A stretch of 64,000 nt of DNA from Salsipaludibacter albus (GCF_019798055.1 NZ_JAHOPH010000001.1:186001-250000), one strand, 5' to 3'; positions 18,912 through 28,891 are shown, counted from the stretch's first letter. A program made the numbers and translations. The notes: generated by a model not told the origin, from the letters alone.

Positions 18912-21376
18912 CAGGCGTTCACCTCCACGGGCTGGTCGGCCGTCGCGGACCCCGACGCCACCGCGGCGACGGTGACCCGGTCACCCAGGTGGCGCGGGTT
19001 GTCGACCTGGTCCGGCGCGGTCGAGTTCGCCGGGACGAAGACGGTCCCGGCGGCCTGGTCGGGCGTCACCCGGACCGGCAGGGTCAGCTCGGCCTTGCCA
19101 CCCGTGACCGTGACCTCGTCGCCGTCGGACACGCCCAGTGGAGCGGCGTCGTCGGGGTGGAGGCGCAGGTGCGGGTCGTGGGCGGTCGCGGCCAGGTCGG
19201 GTGCGTTCACCTGGTGGACCCCGTTGTCGAGCAGCAGCGGGTAGACGTCCGCCGTGAGGGTGTCGTCACCGTCGTCGGCGGCGGCCGCGGTGTCGGACCG
19301 ATCCGCGGCAGCGGGCCAGTCCGGGGTCGTGTCGATCGGTGCGAGCGCTGCCATGTCGGCGCGGATGCCGTCGAGGTCGGTGAACCCCAGGTCGTGGCCG
19401 AGCATCCCGGTCACCTGCACCAGGATCTCCCAGTCGTGCTGGACCAGCTGCGGTCCGGCGACGCCCGGTCGGAACTGCTGGCGGCGGCCCTCCCAGTTGG
19501 TCCGCGTGCCGGCCCGCTCCTGGCTGGCCGTGACCGGCAGCACCACGTCGGCGTGGGCGGTCGTGGCGTTGGCGACGATGTCGTGGGTGATGACCGTGGC
19601 GCGACGCAGGGCCTTGTCGACCAGCCGCTGGTCGGCGACGTCGCGGACCAGGTCGACGCCCAGCAGGTACAGCACCTTGATCTTGCCCTTGCCGGCCAGG
19701 GTGAGGATCTCGTGGAGGTCGCGACCCCGCGTCGGCAACTCGTCCAGGCCCCACGCAGCGGCGACCTCGGCCCGCTGGGTGTCGTCGTCGTGGCGACGCA
19801 GGCCCGGCAGCAGGCCAGCGGCGAGCCCCTGGTCCAGTGCGCCACGGGCGTTGCTGCGACGGGGGACCCAGGCGACCTTGCCACCCAGGGCATCGGCCAG
19901 GCGACCGGCCGCGGCCAGCGCGCCGTCGCCGGCCCGCTCGCCGACCAGCACCACCGGGCGGTCGACCGAGCCCAGCGCGTCGGCGACCTCGGCGACCATC
20001 GGGGAGGACTGGTCCGCGTCGTCGCCGTCGCGGTCGAGTGCACGGGCGAGGTCGTCGAGCACGGCGGCCTCGGCGCCGACGTCGGTCGGCAGGCGACGCC
20101 ACAGCAGTTCGGCGAGGCTGCCGGAGGAGGCGCCGACCGAGACCAGCCGGGCCTTGGTGTTGCGCCACGCCTTGCGCAGGCGCAGGTACAGGATCGGGAC
20201 CTCCTCCTCGGGGTCCAGTCCCACGGTGAGGACCACGCCGGCCTGCTCGACGTCGTCGTAGGTGGCGGTGTCCCGCCCGGCCAGCGCGGCCAGGGCGTCG
20301 CCCTCGGAGGCCGGGGCGAACCGGGTCCGGAAGTCGACGTCGTCGGTTCCCAGCACGGTGCGGGCGAACTTGCCGGCGACGTAGGCGTCCTCGTCGGGCA
20401 GCCGGCCACCGCTGAGCACGGCGGTCGGCACGACCTCGCCGTCGGGGGCCAGGATCGACCGCACGCGGGTCAGGGCGGTCGCCCAGTCGGCGGCCACGGG
20501 CTCCTCGCCGTCGTCGTCGGACCGCACCAGGGGGCTGGTCAGGCGCGTGTCGGCGGTCAGGTGCCCGTAGCCGAAGCGACCCTTGTCGCAGTTCCACATC
20601 TCGTTGACGGCCATGTTCGTGCGGGCGAGCTGGCGCTCGACCTGGCCGCGGCGGGCCTGGACCGTCTGGGAACAGCCGGCCGAGCACCCGTCGCAGACAC
20701 TGGGAGTGGAGCGCAGGTCGAACGGGCGGGCCTTGAACCGGTAGCTGGTCGAGGTCAACGCCCCGACCGGGCAGATCTGGATCACGTTGCCGGAGAAGTA
20801 GGACTCGTAGGGCTCGTCCTCGTAGATGGCGACCTGCTCCAGGGCGCCACGCTCGAACAGTTCGATGAACGGGTCCCCGCTGACCTGGTCGGAGAAGCGG
20901 GTGCAACGGGCGCACAGCACGCAGCGCTCACGGTCCAGCAGCACCTGCGCGGACACCGCGACCGGCTTGTCGTACTTGCGCTTCTCGTCGACGAAGCGGG
21001 AGTGGTGGTTGCCGTGGGCCATCGCCTGGTCCTGCAGCGGGCACTCCCCACCCTTGTCGCACATCGGGCAGTCCAGCGGGTGGTTGATCAGCAGGAACTC
21101 GAGCTGGCCCTCCTGCGCGGTCCGGGCGACGTCGGAGGTCAGGTGGGTGTTGACGACCCAGCCGTCGGCCGCCTCGGTGGTGCAGGCGGTCATCGGCTTG
21201 CGCTGGCCCTCGACCTCGACGATGCACTGCCGGCAGGCACCGACCGGGTCGAGCAGCGGGTGGTCGCAGAACCGCGGGATGATCGTGCCGAGCTGCTCGG
21301 CGGCACGGATCAGCAGCGTCCCCTTGGGGACGGTGATCTCCTTGCCGTCGATCGTCAGCGTGACCGTGTCCGTCAT
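18911..21376 (-). CDS. nuoG: NADH-quinone oxidoreductase subunit G (Fe-S / molybdopterin-like domain)
   Basis: 821 residues. N-terminal [2Fe-2S] domain with CDHPLLDPVGACRQC and a following CTT, then the HxxxCxxC-type region with CPMCDKGGECPLQD and HHSRF, then CVLCARCTRF and CPVGALTS for [4Fe-4S] clusters. A CDGCSAGC segment (N7-like ligands) opens the C-terminal molybdopterin-oxidoreductase-like domain, whose active site is degenerate in complex I. I prefer ATG 21376 to GTG 21382, because AGGGG is 7 bases before the ATG. Three bases separate it from the nuoF stop region. Confidence 0.96.
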   Translation of the reverse strand: MTDTVTLTIDGKEITVPKGTLLIRAAEQLGTIIPRFCDHPLLDPVGACRQCIVEVEGQRKPMTACTTEAADGWVVNTHLTSDVARTAQEGQLEFLLINHPLDCPMCDKGGECPLQDQAMAHGNHHSRFVDEKRKYDKPVAVSAQVLLDRERCVLCARCTRFSDQVSGDPFIELFERGALEQVAIYEDEPYESYFSGNVIQICPVGALTSTSYRFKARPFDLRSTPSVCDGCSAGCSQTVQARRGQVERQLARTNMAVNEMWNCDKGRFGYGHLTADTRLTSPLVRSDDDGEEPVAADWATALTRVRSILAPDGEVVPTAVLSGGRLPDEDAYVAGKFARTVLGTDDVDFRTRFAPASEGDALAALAGRDTATYDDVEQAGVVLTVGLDPEEEVPILYLRLRKAWRNTKARLVSVGASSGSLAELLWRRLPTDVGAEAAVLDDLARALDRDGDDADQSSPMVAEVADALGSVDRPVVLVGERAGDGALAAAGRLADALGGKVAWVPRRSNARGALDQGLAAGLLPGLRRHDDDTQRAEVAAAWGLDELPTRGRDLHEILTLAGKGKIKVLYLLGVDLVRDVADQRLVDKALRRATVITHDIVANATTAHADVVLPVTASQERAGTRTNWEGRRQQFRPGVAGPQLVQHDWEILVQVTGMLGHDLGFTDLDGIRADMAALAPIDTTPDWPAAADRSDTAAAADDGDDTLTADVYPLLLDNGVHQVNAPDLAATAHDPHLRLHPDDAAPLGVSDGDEVTVTGGKAELTLPVRVTPDQAAGTVFVPANSTAPDQVDNPRHLGDRVTVAAVASGSATADQPVEVNA

Positions 21377-21378
21377 CG

Positions 21379-22722
21379 TCACACCCCTGCCGTGGCGAGG
21401 TCGTTGCGTTCGAGGTACTCGTTGGCCGTCGCCGTGCGGACCGACTGCATGTGGTCGGGCAGGCGTCCGGCCGAGCGCAGCAGGTACTCGTACTCGTCGC
21501 GGAAGTGCTCGAGCGAGCTGAGCACCGGCGAGGTCAGCGCGTCGCCGAGCGCGCAGAAGCTGCGTCCGAAGATGTTGTTGGAGATGTCGGCGAGCAGGTC
21601 GAGGTCCTCGGCCCGGCCGCGTCCGTCGAGGATGCGCTCGTAGACCTGCGCGGTCCAGTAGCCACCCTCGCGACACGGCGTGCACTTGCCACACGACTCG
21701 TGCTCGTAGAACTTGACGTAGCGGTAGACGGTCTCGACCACCGACGTCTTGTCGGAGTGGACCATCAACGCGCCGGTCCCGAGCAGCGAGTCCGCCTCGG
21801 TCATCGCCTCGAAGGTGTAGGGGATGTCGGCGTGCTCGGCGGTCAGGATCGGCGTGGACGACCCGCCGGGGAAGAAGAACTTGAGCTCACGGTCGTCGAG
21901 CATGCCGCCCGCGGCCGCGATCATCTCGCTGACCGGGGTGCCCAGGGCGAACTCGTAGTTGCCGGGGCGCTTCACCTCACCGGAGATGCACATCAGCTTG
22001 GGTCCGGCGGACTTCTCGGTGCCGTACTGGTTGAACCACTCGGGGCCCTGGCCGACGATGTAGCCGGCCGCGGTCACGGTCTCGACGTTGTTGACCGTGG
22101 TCGGGCAGCCGTACAGGCCGTGGGTGGCGGGGAAGGGCGGGCGCAGGCGTGGCTGGCCCCGGCGGCCCTCCAGCGAGTCCAGCAGCGCGGTCTCCTCACC
22201 ACAGATGTAGGCGGCGGCGCCACGGTGCAGGGTGATGTCCACGCGCTTGCCGGACCCGAACACGTCGGCGCCCAGGTAGCCACGCTCGTAGGCCTGCTCG
22301 ATGGCGTGGCGCAGCCGGCGCGACACCAGCCCGAACTCGCCGCGGGCGTAGATGTAGGCCATCTCGGACTGGATCGCGAGACAGCTGACGATGATGCCCT
22401 CGACCAGGCTGTGCGGGTCGCGCTCCATCAGCGGGCGGTCCTTGAAGGTGCCCGGCTCGGACTCGTCGGCGTTGACGACCAGGTAGACCGGCTTGCCGGT
22501 GTCCTGGGCGATGAACGACCACTTCAGCCCGGTCGGGAACCCGGCCCCGCCCCGGCCACGCAGGCCCGAGTCCTTGATCATCTGGATCATGTCGTCGGGC
22601 GTGGAGTCCAGGGCGGCCCGGACGTTCTGGTAGCCACCGTGGTCCTCGTAGACGTCGATGTCCCACGCCCGGTCGACGTCGTAGCGCGTCGACAGCGCGG
22701 TGACCGGTCCCAGCGTCCCCAT
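21379..22722 (-). CDS. nuoF: NADH-quinone oxidoreductase subunit F (FMN, NADH site, N3)
   Basis: 447 residues. The NADH/FMN loop GRGGAGFPTGLKW, NADESEPGTFKDRPLM and the EETALLDSLEGRRGQPRLRPPFPA segment are all intact. The N3 cluster ligands lie in ESCGKCTPCREGG with a distal C in SFCALGDA. Oxidises NADH in the cytoplasm and passes electrons to the iron-sulfur chain. ATG start two bases after the nuoE stop. Confidence 0.98.
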   Translation of the reverse strand: MGTLGPVTALSTRYDVDRAWDIDVYEDHGGYQNVRAALDSTPDDMIQMIKDSGLRGRGGAGFPTGLKWSFIAQDTGKPVYLVVNADESEPGTFKDRPLMERDPHSLVEGIIVSCLAIQSEMAYIYARGEFGLVSRRLRHAIEQAYERGYLGADVFGSGKRVDITLHRGAAAYICGEETALLDSLEGRRGQPRLRPPFPATHGLYGCPTTVNNVETVTAAGYIVGQGPEWFNQYGTEKSAGPKLMCISGEVKRPGNYEFALGTPVSEMIAAAGGMLDDRELKFFFPGGSSTPILTAEHADIPYTFEAMTEADSLLGTGALMVHSDKTSVVETVYRYVKFYEHESCGKCTPCREGGYWTAQVYERILDGRGRAEDLDLLADISNNIFGRSFCALGDALTSPVLSSLEHFRDEYEYLLRSAGRLPDHMQSVRTATANEYLERNDLATAGV

Positions 22723-22724
22723 GC

Positions 22725-23804
22725 TCAGGCCTCCCCGTCGTTGTCGTCGGTGTCGTCGGTGTCCGTGCCCGTGGTGCCGTCGCCGTCCGTGCTGTCGGAG
22801 CCGTTCCCGGAGGTGGGATCGGCCCCGTCGGCGGCCTGCTCGGCGTCGTCGGCCACGTCGACGGACTCGTCCGCCCGTCCGGGTTCGCCCGCCTGCCCGC
22901 CGGCGCTGTCGTCGGCCGCGGCGGCGACCTCCTCGACGTCGTCGGCCTGGTCGGGCGTGAGCTCCTGGTCGTCGGCGGCAGCGGCCACCTCGGGGTCACC
23001 GTCGGGCGCGCCACCGACCGGCCGCGAGCCGTTGGACCCGGCGAACCCGGCCGCGAAGATCTCGCCGCCGTGGCCGCTCCGGTCGCCACCGGGGTGGGTG
23101 ACCGGGATGTCGGTCTCGCCCGACTTGTAGGCCGGCGGGACGTCGTAGCCGGTGATGGAGTGGCGGGCTGCCTCGACCAACTGGTCGGCGAACGCGTCGT
23201 CGGCCCCCGACAGCTCGCGCTCGACCTCGGCGAAGGTCGGGGCGGGCTCGCCGGACCACGACGACACCGGCGCGTTGCCCGCACCGGACCGGCAGGCTGC
23301 GAGCAGCCGGTCGGCCTCGTCGTCGGTCAGCGGGCCGTACATCTCGTAGTTGACCTGCACCACGGGGGCGGCGTCGCAGATGCCCAGGCACTCGGCCTGC
23401 TCGATCGTGACCCCGGTCTCCGGGTCGCGCACGGCCCCGTCCAGCGCCTCCTTGTAGCGGTCGAAGATGACCTGGGAGCCGGCGACCTGGCAGGTCGGGT
23501 TGGTGCACACGCTCAGCAGGTAGTTGCCGACCGGCTCGCGCTTGTACATCGTGTAGAAGGTCGCCACGGCGCCGACCTCGGCCTTGGTCAGGTCGAGGGC
23601 CTCGGCGCAGAAGGCGATCCCCGCCTGGCTCACGTAGCCGTGCTCGGACTGCACGAGGTGCAGCAGCGGGAGCAGCGACGAGCGCGCGACCGGGTAGCGC
23701 CGCACCAGCTTGGCGGCGTCGGCGTGGAACTGCTCCGAGAAGGTGGTGGGCGGGTCGCCGTCGGCGGGCCCCACGACGACGCCCGAGGTGTCGTGGTCGG
23801 TCAT
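22725..23804 (-). CDS. nuoE: NADH-quinone oxidoreductase subunit E, with long acidic C-terminal tail
   Basis: 359 residues, about twice the usual 160-240. The core (about 1-165) is the thioredoxin-like [2Fe-2S] N1a domain with CTNPTCQVAG and CLGICDAAPVVQVN ligands. The rest is low-complexity; the final 120 residues are almost entirely D, E, G, S, T and A. ATG start overlaps the nuoD stop (ATGA). Such tails also occur in NuoC, D, H and J here. Confidence 0.95.
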   Translation of the reverse strand: MTDHDTSGVVVGPADGDPPTTFSEQFHADAAKLVRRYPVARSSLLPLLHLVQSEHGYVSQAGIAFCAEALDLTKAEVGAVATFYTMYKREPVGNYLLSVCTNPTCQVAGSQVIFDRYKEALDGAVRDPETGVTIEQAECLGICDAAPVVQVNYEMYGPLTDDEADRLLAACRSGAGNAPVSSWSGEPAPTFAEVERELSGADDAFADQLVEAARHSITGYDVPPAYKSGETDIPVTHPGGDRSGHGGEIFAAGFAGSNGSRPVGGAPDGDPEVAAAADDQELTPDQADDVEEVAAAADDSAGGQAGEPGRADESVDVADDAEQAADGADPTSGNGSDSTDGDGTTGTDTDDTDDNDGEA

Positions 23805-25333
23805 CGGTCGACTCCACCCATGACGGGGTCGATGGACGCCACGACCACGATCACGTCGCTGATCAGGTGGCCGCGCGACATCTGGTCGGCGGACTGCAGG
23901 TGCACGAAGGAGGGGTCCCGGACGTGCACCCGGTACGGGCGGTTGGTCCCGGTGGAGGTGATCGAGTAGCCCAGCTCACCACGTGGTCCCTCGACCGCCG
24001 AGTAGACCTGGCCGGCCGGGACCGGGAAGCCCTGGGTGACGATCTTGAAGTGGTTGATCAACGCCTCCATGGACTCACCCATGATGTGGCGGATGTAGGC
24101 GGGGTCGTTGCCGATGCCGTCGGGGCCCAGGGCCAGCTTGGAGGGCCACGCGATGCGGCGGTCGTCGACCATCACCGGGCCGCCGGGCAGCGTCGCCACC
24201 GCCTGGCGCACGATCCGCAGCGACTCGCGCATCTCGGCGAAGCGCAGCAGGAAGCGTTCGTAGCAGTCCGAGCCCTGGCCCACGGCGACGTCGAAGTCGT
24301 ACTGCTCGTAGCCGCAGTAGGGCTGGCGCTTGCGCAGGTCCCAGTCGACCCCGGCCGAGCGCAGGATCGGGCCGGTCACGCCCATCGCCGCGCACTCGTC
24401 GGGCGTCATGACCCCGACGCCCTCCATCCGTGACACCCAGATGGGGTTGCGCTTGAGGAGCTGTTCGTACTCGGTGATCCGCCCGTCGAGCAGGTCGGCG
24501 AGCTTGAGGCAGCGCTCGGCGAAGTCATCGGTGACGTCGTTGGCCAGCCCGCCCGGGCGGACGTAGGCGTGGTTCATCCGCAGGCCGGACTGGGACTCGA
24601 ACAGGTCCAGCACGTGCTCGCGCTCGCGGAAGCCCATGGTCATCATCGTGGTCTGGCCGAGCTCCATCCCGCCGGTCGCGGCCCACACCAGGTGCGAGGC
24701 GATCCGGTTGAACTCCATCAGGATGACCCGCACCGCCTGGGCGCGCTCGGGGGCCTCGATGTCCAGCAGGCGCTCGACGCCCAGCGAGTAGGCGGTCTCG
24801 TTGAAGAACGGCGCGAGGTAGTCCATCCGGGTGAAGAAGGTCGAGCCCTGGGCCCAGGTCCGGTACTCGCTGTTCTTCTCGATCCCGGTGTGGAGGTAGC
24901 CGATGACCGGCTCGACCGACAGCACGGTCTCGCCCTCGCACTCGAGGACGAGCCGCAGGACGCCGTGGGTGGACGGGTGCTGGGGGCCCATGTTGATGTT
25001 GATGGTCGACTCGCCGACCGCGTCGGCCAGCTCCTCCCAGTCGCCGCCCTCGACCCACACCTCGGCGCCTGCCGCGGCTTCGTGGGGGCGCTGGGTCGGC
25101 GTGGAGGTCTGGTCCGGCAGGCCCTCGGTGGCCTTCAGGACGTGCTGGTCCTCGGCCGGGGCCATGGTCGGCTCGCGGTCGTCCAGCGTCGTGGTCGAGG
25201 CGTCCGACGAGCCCTCGTCGGGCGTGCCCATGTTGGGGTGGCCGGTGGTCGGCGGGGTCGCACCGGACCCGGCCTCGCCGCCCGGTCCGGGCGCCGGCGT
25301 CCCGCCGCCCTCGGCAGGTGTCGTGCCACTCAT
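23801..25333 (-). CDS. nuoD: NADH-quinone oxidoreductase subunit D, with N-terminal extension
   Basis: 510 residues. The 49-kDa core begins at INMGPQHPSTHGVLRLVLECEG near residue 110 and contains the quinone-site residues and RIASHLVW. About 105 residues of Gly/Pro/Thr-rich sequence precede it, which standard NuoD lacks. Start chosen at ATG 25333, which overlaps the nuoC stop (ATGA). No better internal start with a Shine-Dalgarno was seen, though translation from a later codon cannot be excluded. Confidence 0.95.
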   Translation of the reverse strand: MSGTTPAEGGGTPAPGPGGEAGSGATPPTTGHPNMGTPDEGSSDASTTTLDDREPTMAPAEDQHVLKATEGLPDQTSTPTQRPHEAAAGAEVWVEGGDWEELADAVGESTININMGPQHPSTHGVLRLVLECEGETVLSVEPVIGYLHTGIEKNSEYRTWAQGSTFFTRMDYLAPFFNETAYSLGVERLLDIEAPERAQAVRVILMEFNRIASHLVWAATGGMELGQTTMMTMGFREREHVLDLFESQSGLRMNHAYVRPGGLANDVTDDFAERCLKLADLLDGRITEYEQLLKRNPIWVSRMEGVGVMTPDECAAMGVTGPILRSAGVDWDLRKRQPYCGYEQYDFDVAVGQGSDCYERFLLRFAEMRESLRIVRQAVATLPGGPVMVDDRRIAWPSKLALGPDGIGNDPAYIRHIMGESMEALINHFKIVTQGFPVPAGQVYSAVEGPRGELGYSITSTGTNRPYRVHVRDPSFVHLQSADQMSRGHLISDVIVVVASIDPVMGGVDR

Positions 25334-26069
25334 GACGACTCTCCTTCCACGACCTGGCGGAGCTCGCGCTCCTGCGGGGACGGGATGAACTTGTCGTTCT
25401 CGTACTCCACCTCGACCCCGCCCAGCGGGTAGTCCTTGCGACCCGGGTGCCCGACCCACTCGTCGGGCATCAGGATGCGCTTGAGGTCGGGGTGGCCGGT
25501 GAACTCGACGCCGTAGAAGTCGAAGATCTCGCGCTCGTGGTAGTTCGCCGTGGGGAACAGGTCGGTGGCGGTCGGCAGCACGGGCTCGGTGTCGTCCACC
25601 CCGACCGACACGCGGAAGTGGTGGTTGCGACGCCACGACCGCAGCAGGTAGTTGATCTCGATGACGCCGCGGTCACGCTGGACGCGGTAGTCGGGCCACC
25701 CGGTGGTGGCCGGCTGGCGCTCGACGACGAACTCGCCGGCAGGCCAGTGCACCGCCGACTGGTCCGACAGGACCCGACACTGCAGGGCGTCGTCGTCGCG
25801 GCAGAACGCCAGCAGGGCGTGGAGCCGCTCGGGCGCGACCTGCACGGTCAGCTCGCCGTGCACGATGTCGGTGGTCACGGCACCGAAACCGTTGACGATG
25901 CGCTCCGCGAGCTGCTCGAGGGTCAACGGGTCGCCGTCGAGGCCCGGCAGCAGGGCGGGCCGGCGCGGGTCGTCGACCGGGGACTCGGCCGCGGCGGCGG
26001 CCTCGGCCGGGTCGACGTGCTCCGGCTCGCCGATGTCGGCGGGCGGTGGGGAGTCGGCAGGCGTCGCCA

Positions 26070-26070
<1 letters not shown>
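25330..26070 (-). CDS. nuoC: NADH-quinone oxidoreductase subunit C
   Basis: 246 residues, 30-kDa-like subunit of the peripheral arm. The signature REIFDFYGVEFTGHPDLKRILMPDEW and the PLGG ending are present. The first 50 or so residues are Pro/Ala/Glu-rich and not part of the fold. The GTG start overlaps the nuoB stop by one base (TAGTG). Confidence 0.95.
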
Positions 26071-26545
<475 letters not shown>

Positions 26546-26555
<10 letters not shown>

Positions 26556-26905
26556 GTCAGGCCTCCTCGGCCGATCTCGTAGACGAACGCGACCCCGAGC
26601 AGGCCCAGGAACAACGCCATCTGGCCGAACCCGAACCAGCCGAGGTCGGCGGTGGTGATCGCCCACGGATAGACGAACACGGTCTCGATGTCGAAGATCA
26701 GGAACATCATCGCCACGAGGTAGAACTTCACGGAGAAGCGGGTGCCCTTGACCTGCGCGAGTGGTTCGTTCCCACACTCGTAGGCCGACAGCTTGCTGGG
26801 GTTGGGCCGGCGGGGTCCGACCAGCGCACTGACCCCGAGGCTGGCCGCCACGAACCCGAAGGCCACCACGAACAGCAGCAGCACGGGGAGGTAGTCCGCG
26901 AGCAC
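26546..26905 (-). CDS. nuoA: NADH-quinone oxidoreductase subunit A
   Basis: 119 residues, three transmembrane helices. The conserved loop YECGNEPL near residue 43 and [12 protein letters not shown] near residue 76 identify it. GTG start at 26905 with AGGAG 5 bases upstream. First gene of the complex I operon; a Rex-like operator lies about 220 bases upstream in a 334-base leader. Confidence 0.96.
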
Positions 26906-27239
26906 GGCGTCTCCTGTTCCTCCACCCGATCCCCGGCGCCGCGGCCCCGGGCATGGGGGACGGACGGCGGCCGGACGCAGTGCGCCCGGGCGGGAAACGG
27001 GCAGGATCTGGGCTGGTGGGCGGTGAGGTCGGGGGTCGGGTGCCCAGCGTAGGCGTGGCGGACGACCCTCGCAGTCGCGTCCCGGCGGGGTGGAGCACCA
27101 CCACGTGGGTGAATCGGCGACCGTCTCGTGAAGTGTTTCACGAAGTGCGTCCCAGCATATGCATCCCACGACGACTCGGCCGACGAGGCGGACCAGCCGT
27201 AGCATCGAGCCCGACCGTGACCTGGCAGGAGCCCACACG
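26906..27239. other. Divergent intergenic region nuoA / SDR (334 bases)
   Basis: No convincing gene. It holds the leader of nuo (minus) and the 5' region of the SDR gene (plus). Seen: a Rex-like palindrome at 27127-27142, a minus-strand TATGCT at 27159-27154 that could be the nuo -10 element, and a plus-strand TAGCAT near 27200 that could serve the SDR gene. No -35 match to TTGACA was found for either. The nuo transcript would have an untranslated leader of about 240 bases. Confidence 0.5.
27127..27142. promoter_or_regulatory. Candidate Rex (NADH/NAD+) operator upstream of nuoA
   Basis: CGTGAAGTGTTTCACG is a perfect 6+4+6 palindrome. Its core GTGAA-N4-TTCAC equals the core of the actinobacterial Rex site (TGTGAACNNNTTCACA as I recall it); three of the thirteen specified bases differ. 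It lies 11 bases downstream of a possible minus-strand -10 (TATGCT, 27159-27154), a typical repressor position. Rex is known to control nuo in Streptomyces. Binding here is inference. Confidence 0.6.
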
Positions 27240-28034
27240 ATGTCCGATGCCACCTCCCCGACCGACGACGACCGGTCTGCCCTCGACCTGTTCCGGCTGG
27301 ACGGTCGCGCCGCGATCGTCACCGGTGCCTCGTCCGGCCTGGGGGTGGACTTCGCCCTCGCGCTGGCCGACGCCGGGGCGGACGTGGCGCTGGCAGCCCG
27401 CCGGGCCGACCGCCTCGAGGAGACCCGCGTGCGGGTCGAGGCACTCGGTCGCCGTGCCCTCGTCGTGCCGACCGACGTCACCGACCCGGCTGCCTGCGAC
27501 GCACTGGTGGCCGCGACCATGGACGAGTTCGGCCGGGTCGACGTGCTGGTCAACAACGCCGGGCTGGGCACGGCCGTGCCCGCGACGCGCGAGACCCCCG
27601 AGCAGTTCACGCGGGTCATCGAGGTCAACCTCGAGGGCGCCTACTGGATGGCGCAGGCCTGCGGGCGGGTGATGCAGCCGGGCGCCAGCATCGTCAACAT
27701 CGCCAGCATCCTCGGACTGAAGTCGGCGGGCCTGCCCCAGGCGGCGTACTCCGCCAGCAAGGCCGGCCTGCTCGGGCTGACCCGCGACCTGGCGCAGCAG
27801 TGGACCTCGCGCAAGGGCATCCGGGTCAACGCGCTCGCGCCAGGGTTCTTCGCCACCGAGATGTCCGACCAGTACCCGCCCGGCTACCTCGAGGAGCGGA
27901 TGGGACGCAACCCCGTCCAGCGTGCCGGCGACCCACGCGAGCTCGCCGCGGCCCTGCTGTTCCTGGCCAGCGACGCCGGGGGCTACACCACCGGCCAGGT
28001 CCTGACCGTGGACGGCGGCCTCACCATCGTGTGA
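27240..28034 (+). CDS. Short-chain dehydrogenase/reductase (3-oxoacyl-ACP reductase-like)
   Basis: 264 residues, classical SDR: VTGASSGLG (dinucleotide), NNAG, Ser in NIASILG, catalytic Tyr-Lys in AAYSASKAG, and the ending GQVLTVDGG. Resembles FabG/gluconate 5-dehydrogenase-type enzymes; the C-terminal family motif is complete, the substrate unknown. ATG start with GGAG 8 bases upstream. Divergent from nuoA with the Rex-like site between them, so it may share that control. Converges on a GNAT gene. Confidence 0.88.
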   Translation: MSDATSPTDDDRSALDLFRLDGRAAIVTGASSGLGVDFALALADAGADVALAARRADRLEETRVRVEALGRRALVVPTDVTDPAACDALVAATMDEFGRVDVLVNNAGLGTAVPATRETPEQFTRVIEVNLEGAYWMAQACGRVMQPGASIVNIASILGLKSAGLPQAAYSASKAGLLGLTRDLAQQWTSRKGIRVNALAPGFFATEMSDQYPPGYLEERMGRNPVQRAGDPRELAAALLFLASDAGGYTTGQVLTVDGGLTIV

Positions 28035-28074
28035 CCCCACACCCCCGCGTGCCCGCACGTCATGGTGCCCCCAC

Positions 28075-28123
28075 GTCGAGTGTGCGGATCGCTCCAGCCC
28101 GCTGGAGGGAGCCGCTCACTCGA
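28075..28123. repeat. Dispersed palindrome, copy 2 (degenerate)
   Basis: Left arm GTCGAGTGTGCGG at 28075-28087; the right arm is reduced to CACTCGA (28117-28123). An inner hairpin (CTCCAG / CTGGAG) sits between. Lies between convergent stops, and the right arm overlaps the last codons and stop of the minus-strand GNAT gene. Confidence 0.6.
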
Positions 28124-28748
28124 TGACCGTCTCCGGGGCGGTGGCGAGGAAGACGCGCGAGTCGGGGTCGTCGGCCGTGCCGTACCACGGGTCGACCCGC
28201 ACGCCCAGCTCGGCCATGCCCAGCCGTCGGCACACGGCCGCGGACGGGGCGTTGTCGGGCCACATGACGGCCCAGATGCGGCTGGCACCGTGGGCGAAGC
28301 CGTGGGTCAGCATCGCCGCGGCCGCCTCGCTCGCCCAGCCGTGGCCGACGGCGTCGGGGTGGAGGTACCAGCCGACCTCTATTTCGCCGGGACGTCCGTC
28401 GATCCCGCCCAGGGGTGCGAAGTCGTCCAGCCAGCCGGCGTCGGCCAGGGGCACCTCGCCGGCCCCGGGCGCGGTCGGCATCCTCATCAGCGTCACGGTC
28501 CCGACCGGCACCCCGGTGTCGCGGGGGACGATCGCGCACGACGAGGGCACCGCGGGCGTGGCCTGCTCGCGCCACTGCGCCAGGTGGCCGACCGCCTCGT
28601 CGCGGTCGGTCCAGGGCACGGGCGAGCCGAGCCACCGGGCGACCTCGGGACGACGGCGGATGTCGAGCAGCAGGTCGGCCTCGCTCGTCCGCCAGGGTCG
28701 GATCGTGGTCCGCGCCGTCTCCAGCACGAACCCCCCGTCACCTGCCAC
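28116..28748 (-). CDS. GNAT family N-acetyltransferase, RimJ/RimL-like
   Basis: 210 residues. Starts with LETARTTIRPWRTSEADLLLDI (RimJ-type first strand), has the AGEIEVGWYLHPDAVGHGWASEA acetyl-CoA region and ends with the HGASRIWAVMWPDNAPSAAVCRRLGM motif of the ribosomal-protein/alanine acetyltransferase group. GTG start with GGGAGG 6 bases upstream. The gene is bracketed by palindromic repeats on both sides (28075 and 28778/28840), which is unlike its neighbours. Confidence 0.88.
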   Translation of the reverse strand: MAGDGGFVLETARTTIRPWRTSEADLLLDIRRRPEVARWLGSPVPWTDRDEAVGHLAQWREQATPAVPSSCAIVPRDTGVPVGTVTLMRMPTAPGAGEVPLADAGWLDDFAPLGGIDGRPGEIEVGWYLHPDAVGHGWASEAAAAMLTHGFAHGASRIWAVMWPDNAPSAAVCRRLGMAELGVRVDPWYGTADDPDSRVFLATAPETVIE

Positions 28749-28777
28749 GTCCCACCTCCCCACGTCCTCGACCACCC

Positions 28778-28827
28778 GTCGAGTGTGCCGTTCGCGGCCA
28801 CGGATGGTCGCGACGCGCACACCCGAT
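28778..28827. repeat. Dispersed palindrome, copy 3
   Basis: Left arm GTCGAGTGTGCCG, right arm GCGCACACCCGA. Tandem with copy 4; both share the inner sequence TTCGCGGCCACGGATGG. Lies between the geranylgeranyl-reductase stop and the GNAT start, both minus strand. Confidence 0.7.
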
Positions 28828-28839
28828 GCCGTGCTCCGC

Positions 28840-28889
28840 GTCGAGTGTGCCGTTCGCGGCCACGGATGGCCGGGATGCGCACACTGGAC
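28840..28889. repeat. Dispersed palindrome, copy 4
   Basis: Left arm GTCGAGTGTGCCG, right arm GCGCACACTGGAC, ending two bases before the geranylgeranyl-reductase-like gene stop (28892). Nearly identical to copy 3 over 30 bases. Position suggests transcript 3'-end formation or processing. Confidence 0.7.
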
Positions 28890-28891
28890 GG

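Noticed and set aside
18989-21643. Long plus-strand open frame antisense to nuoG
   Set aside because: Shadow of nuoG, whose iron-sulfur motifs are unambiguous.
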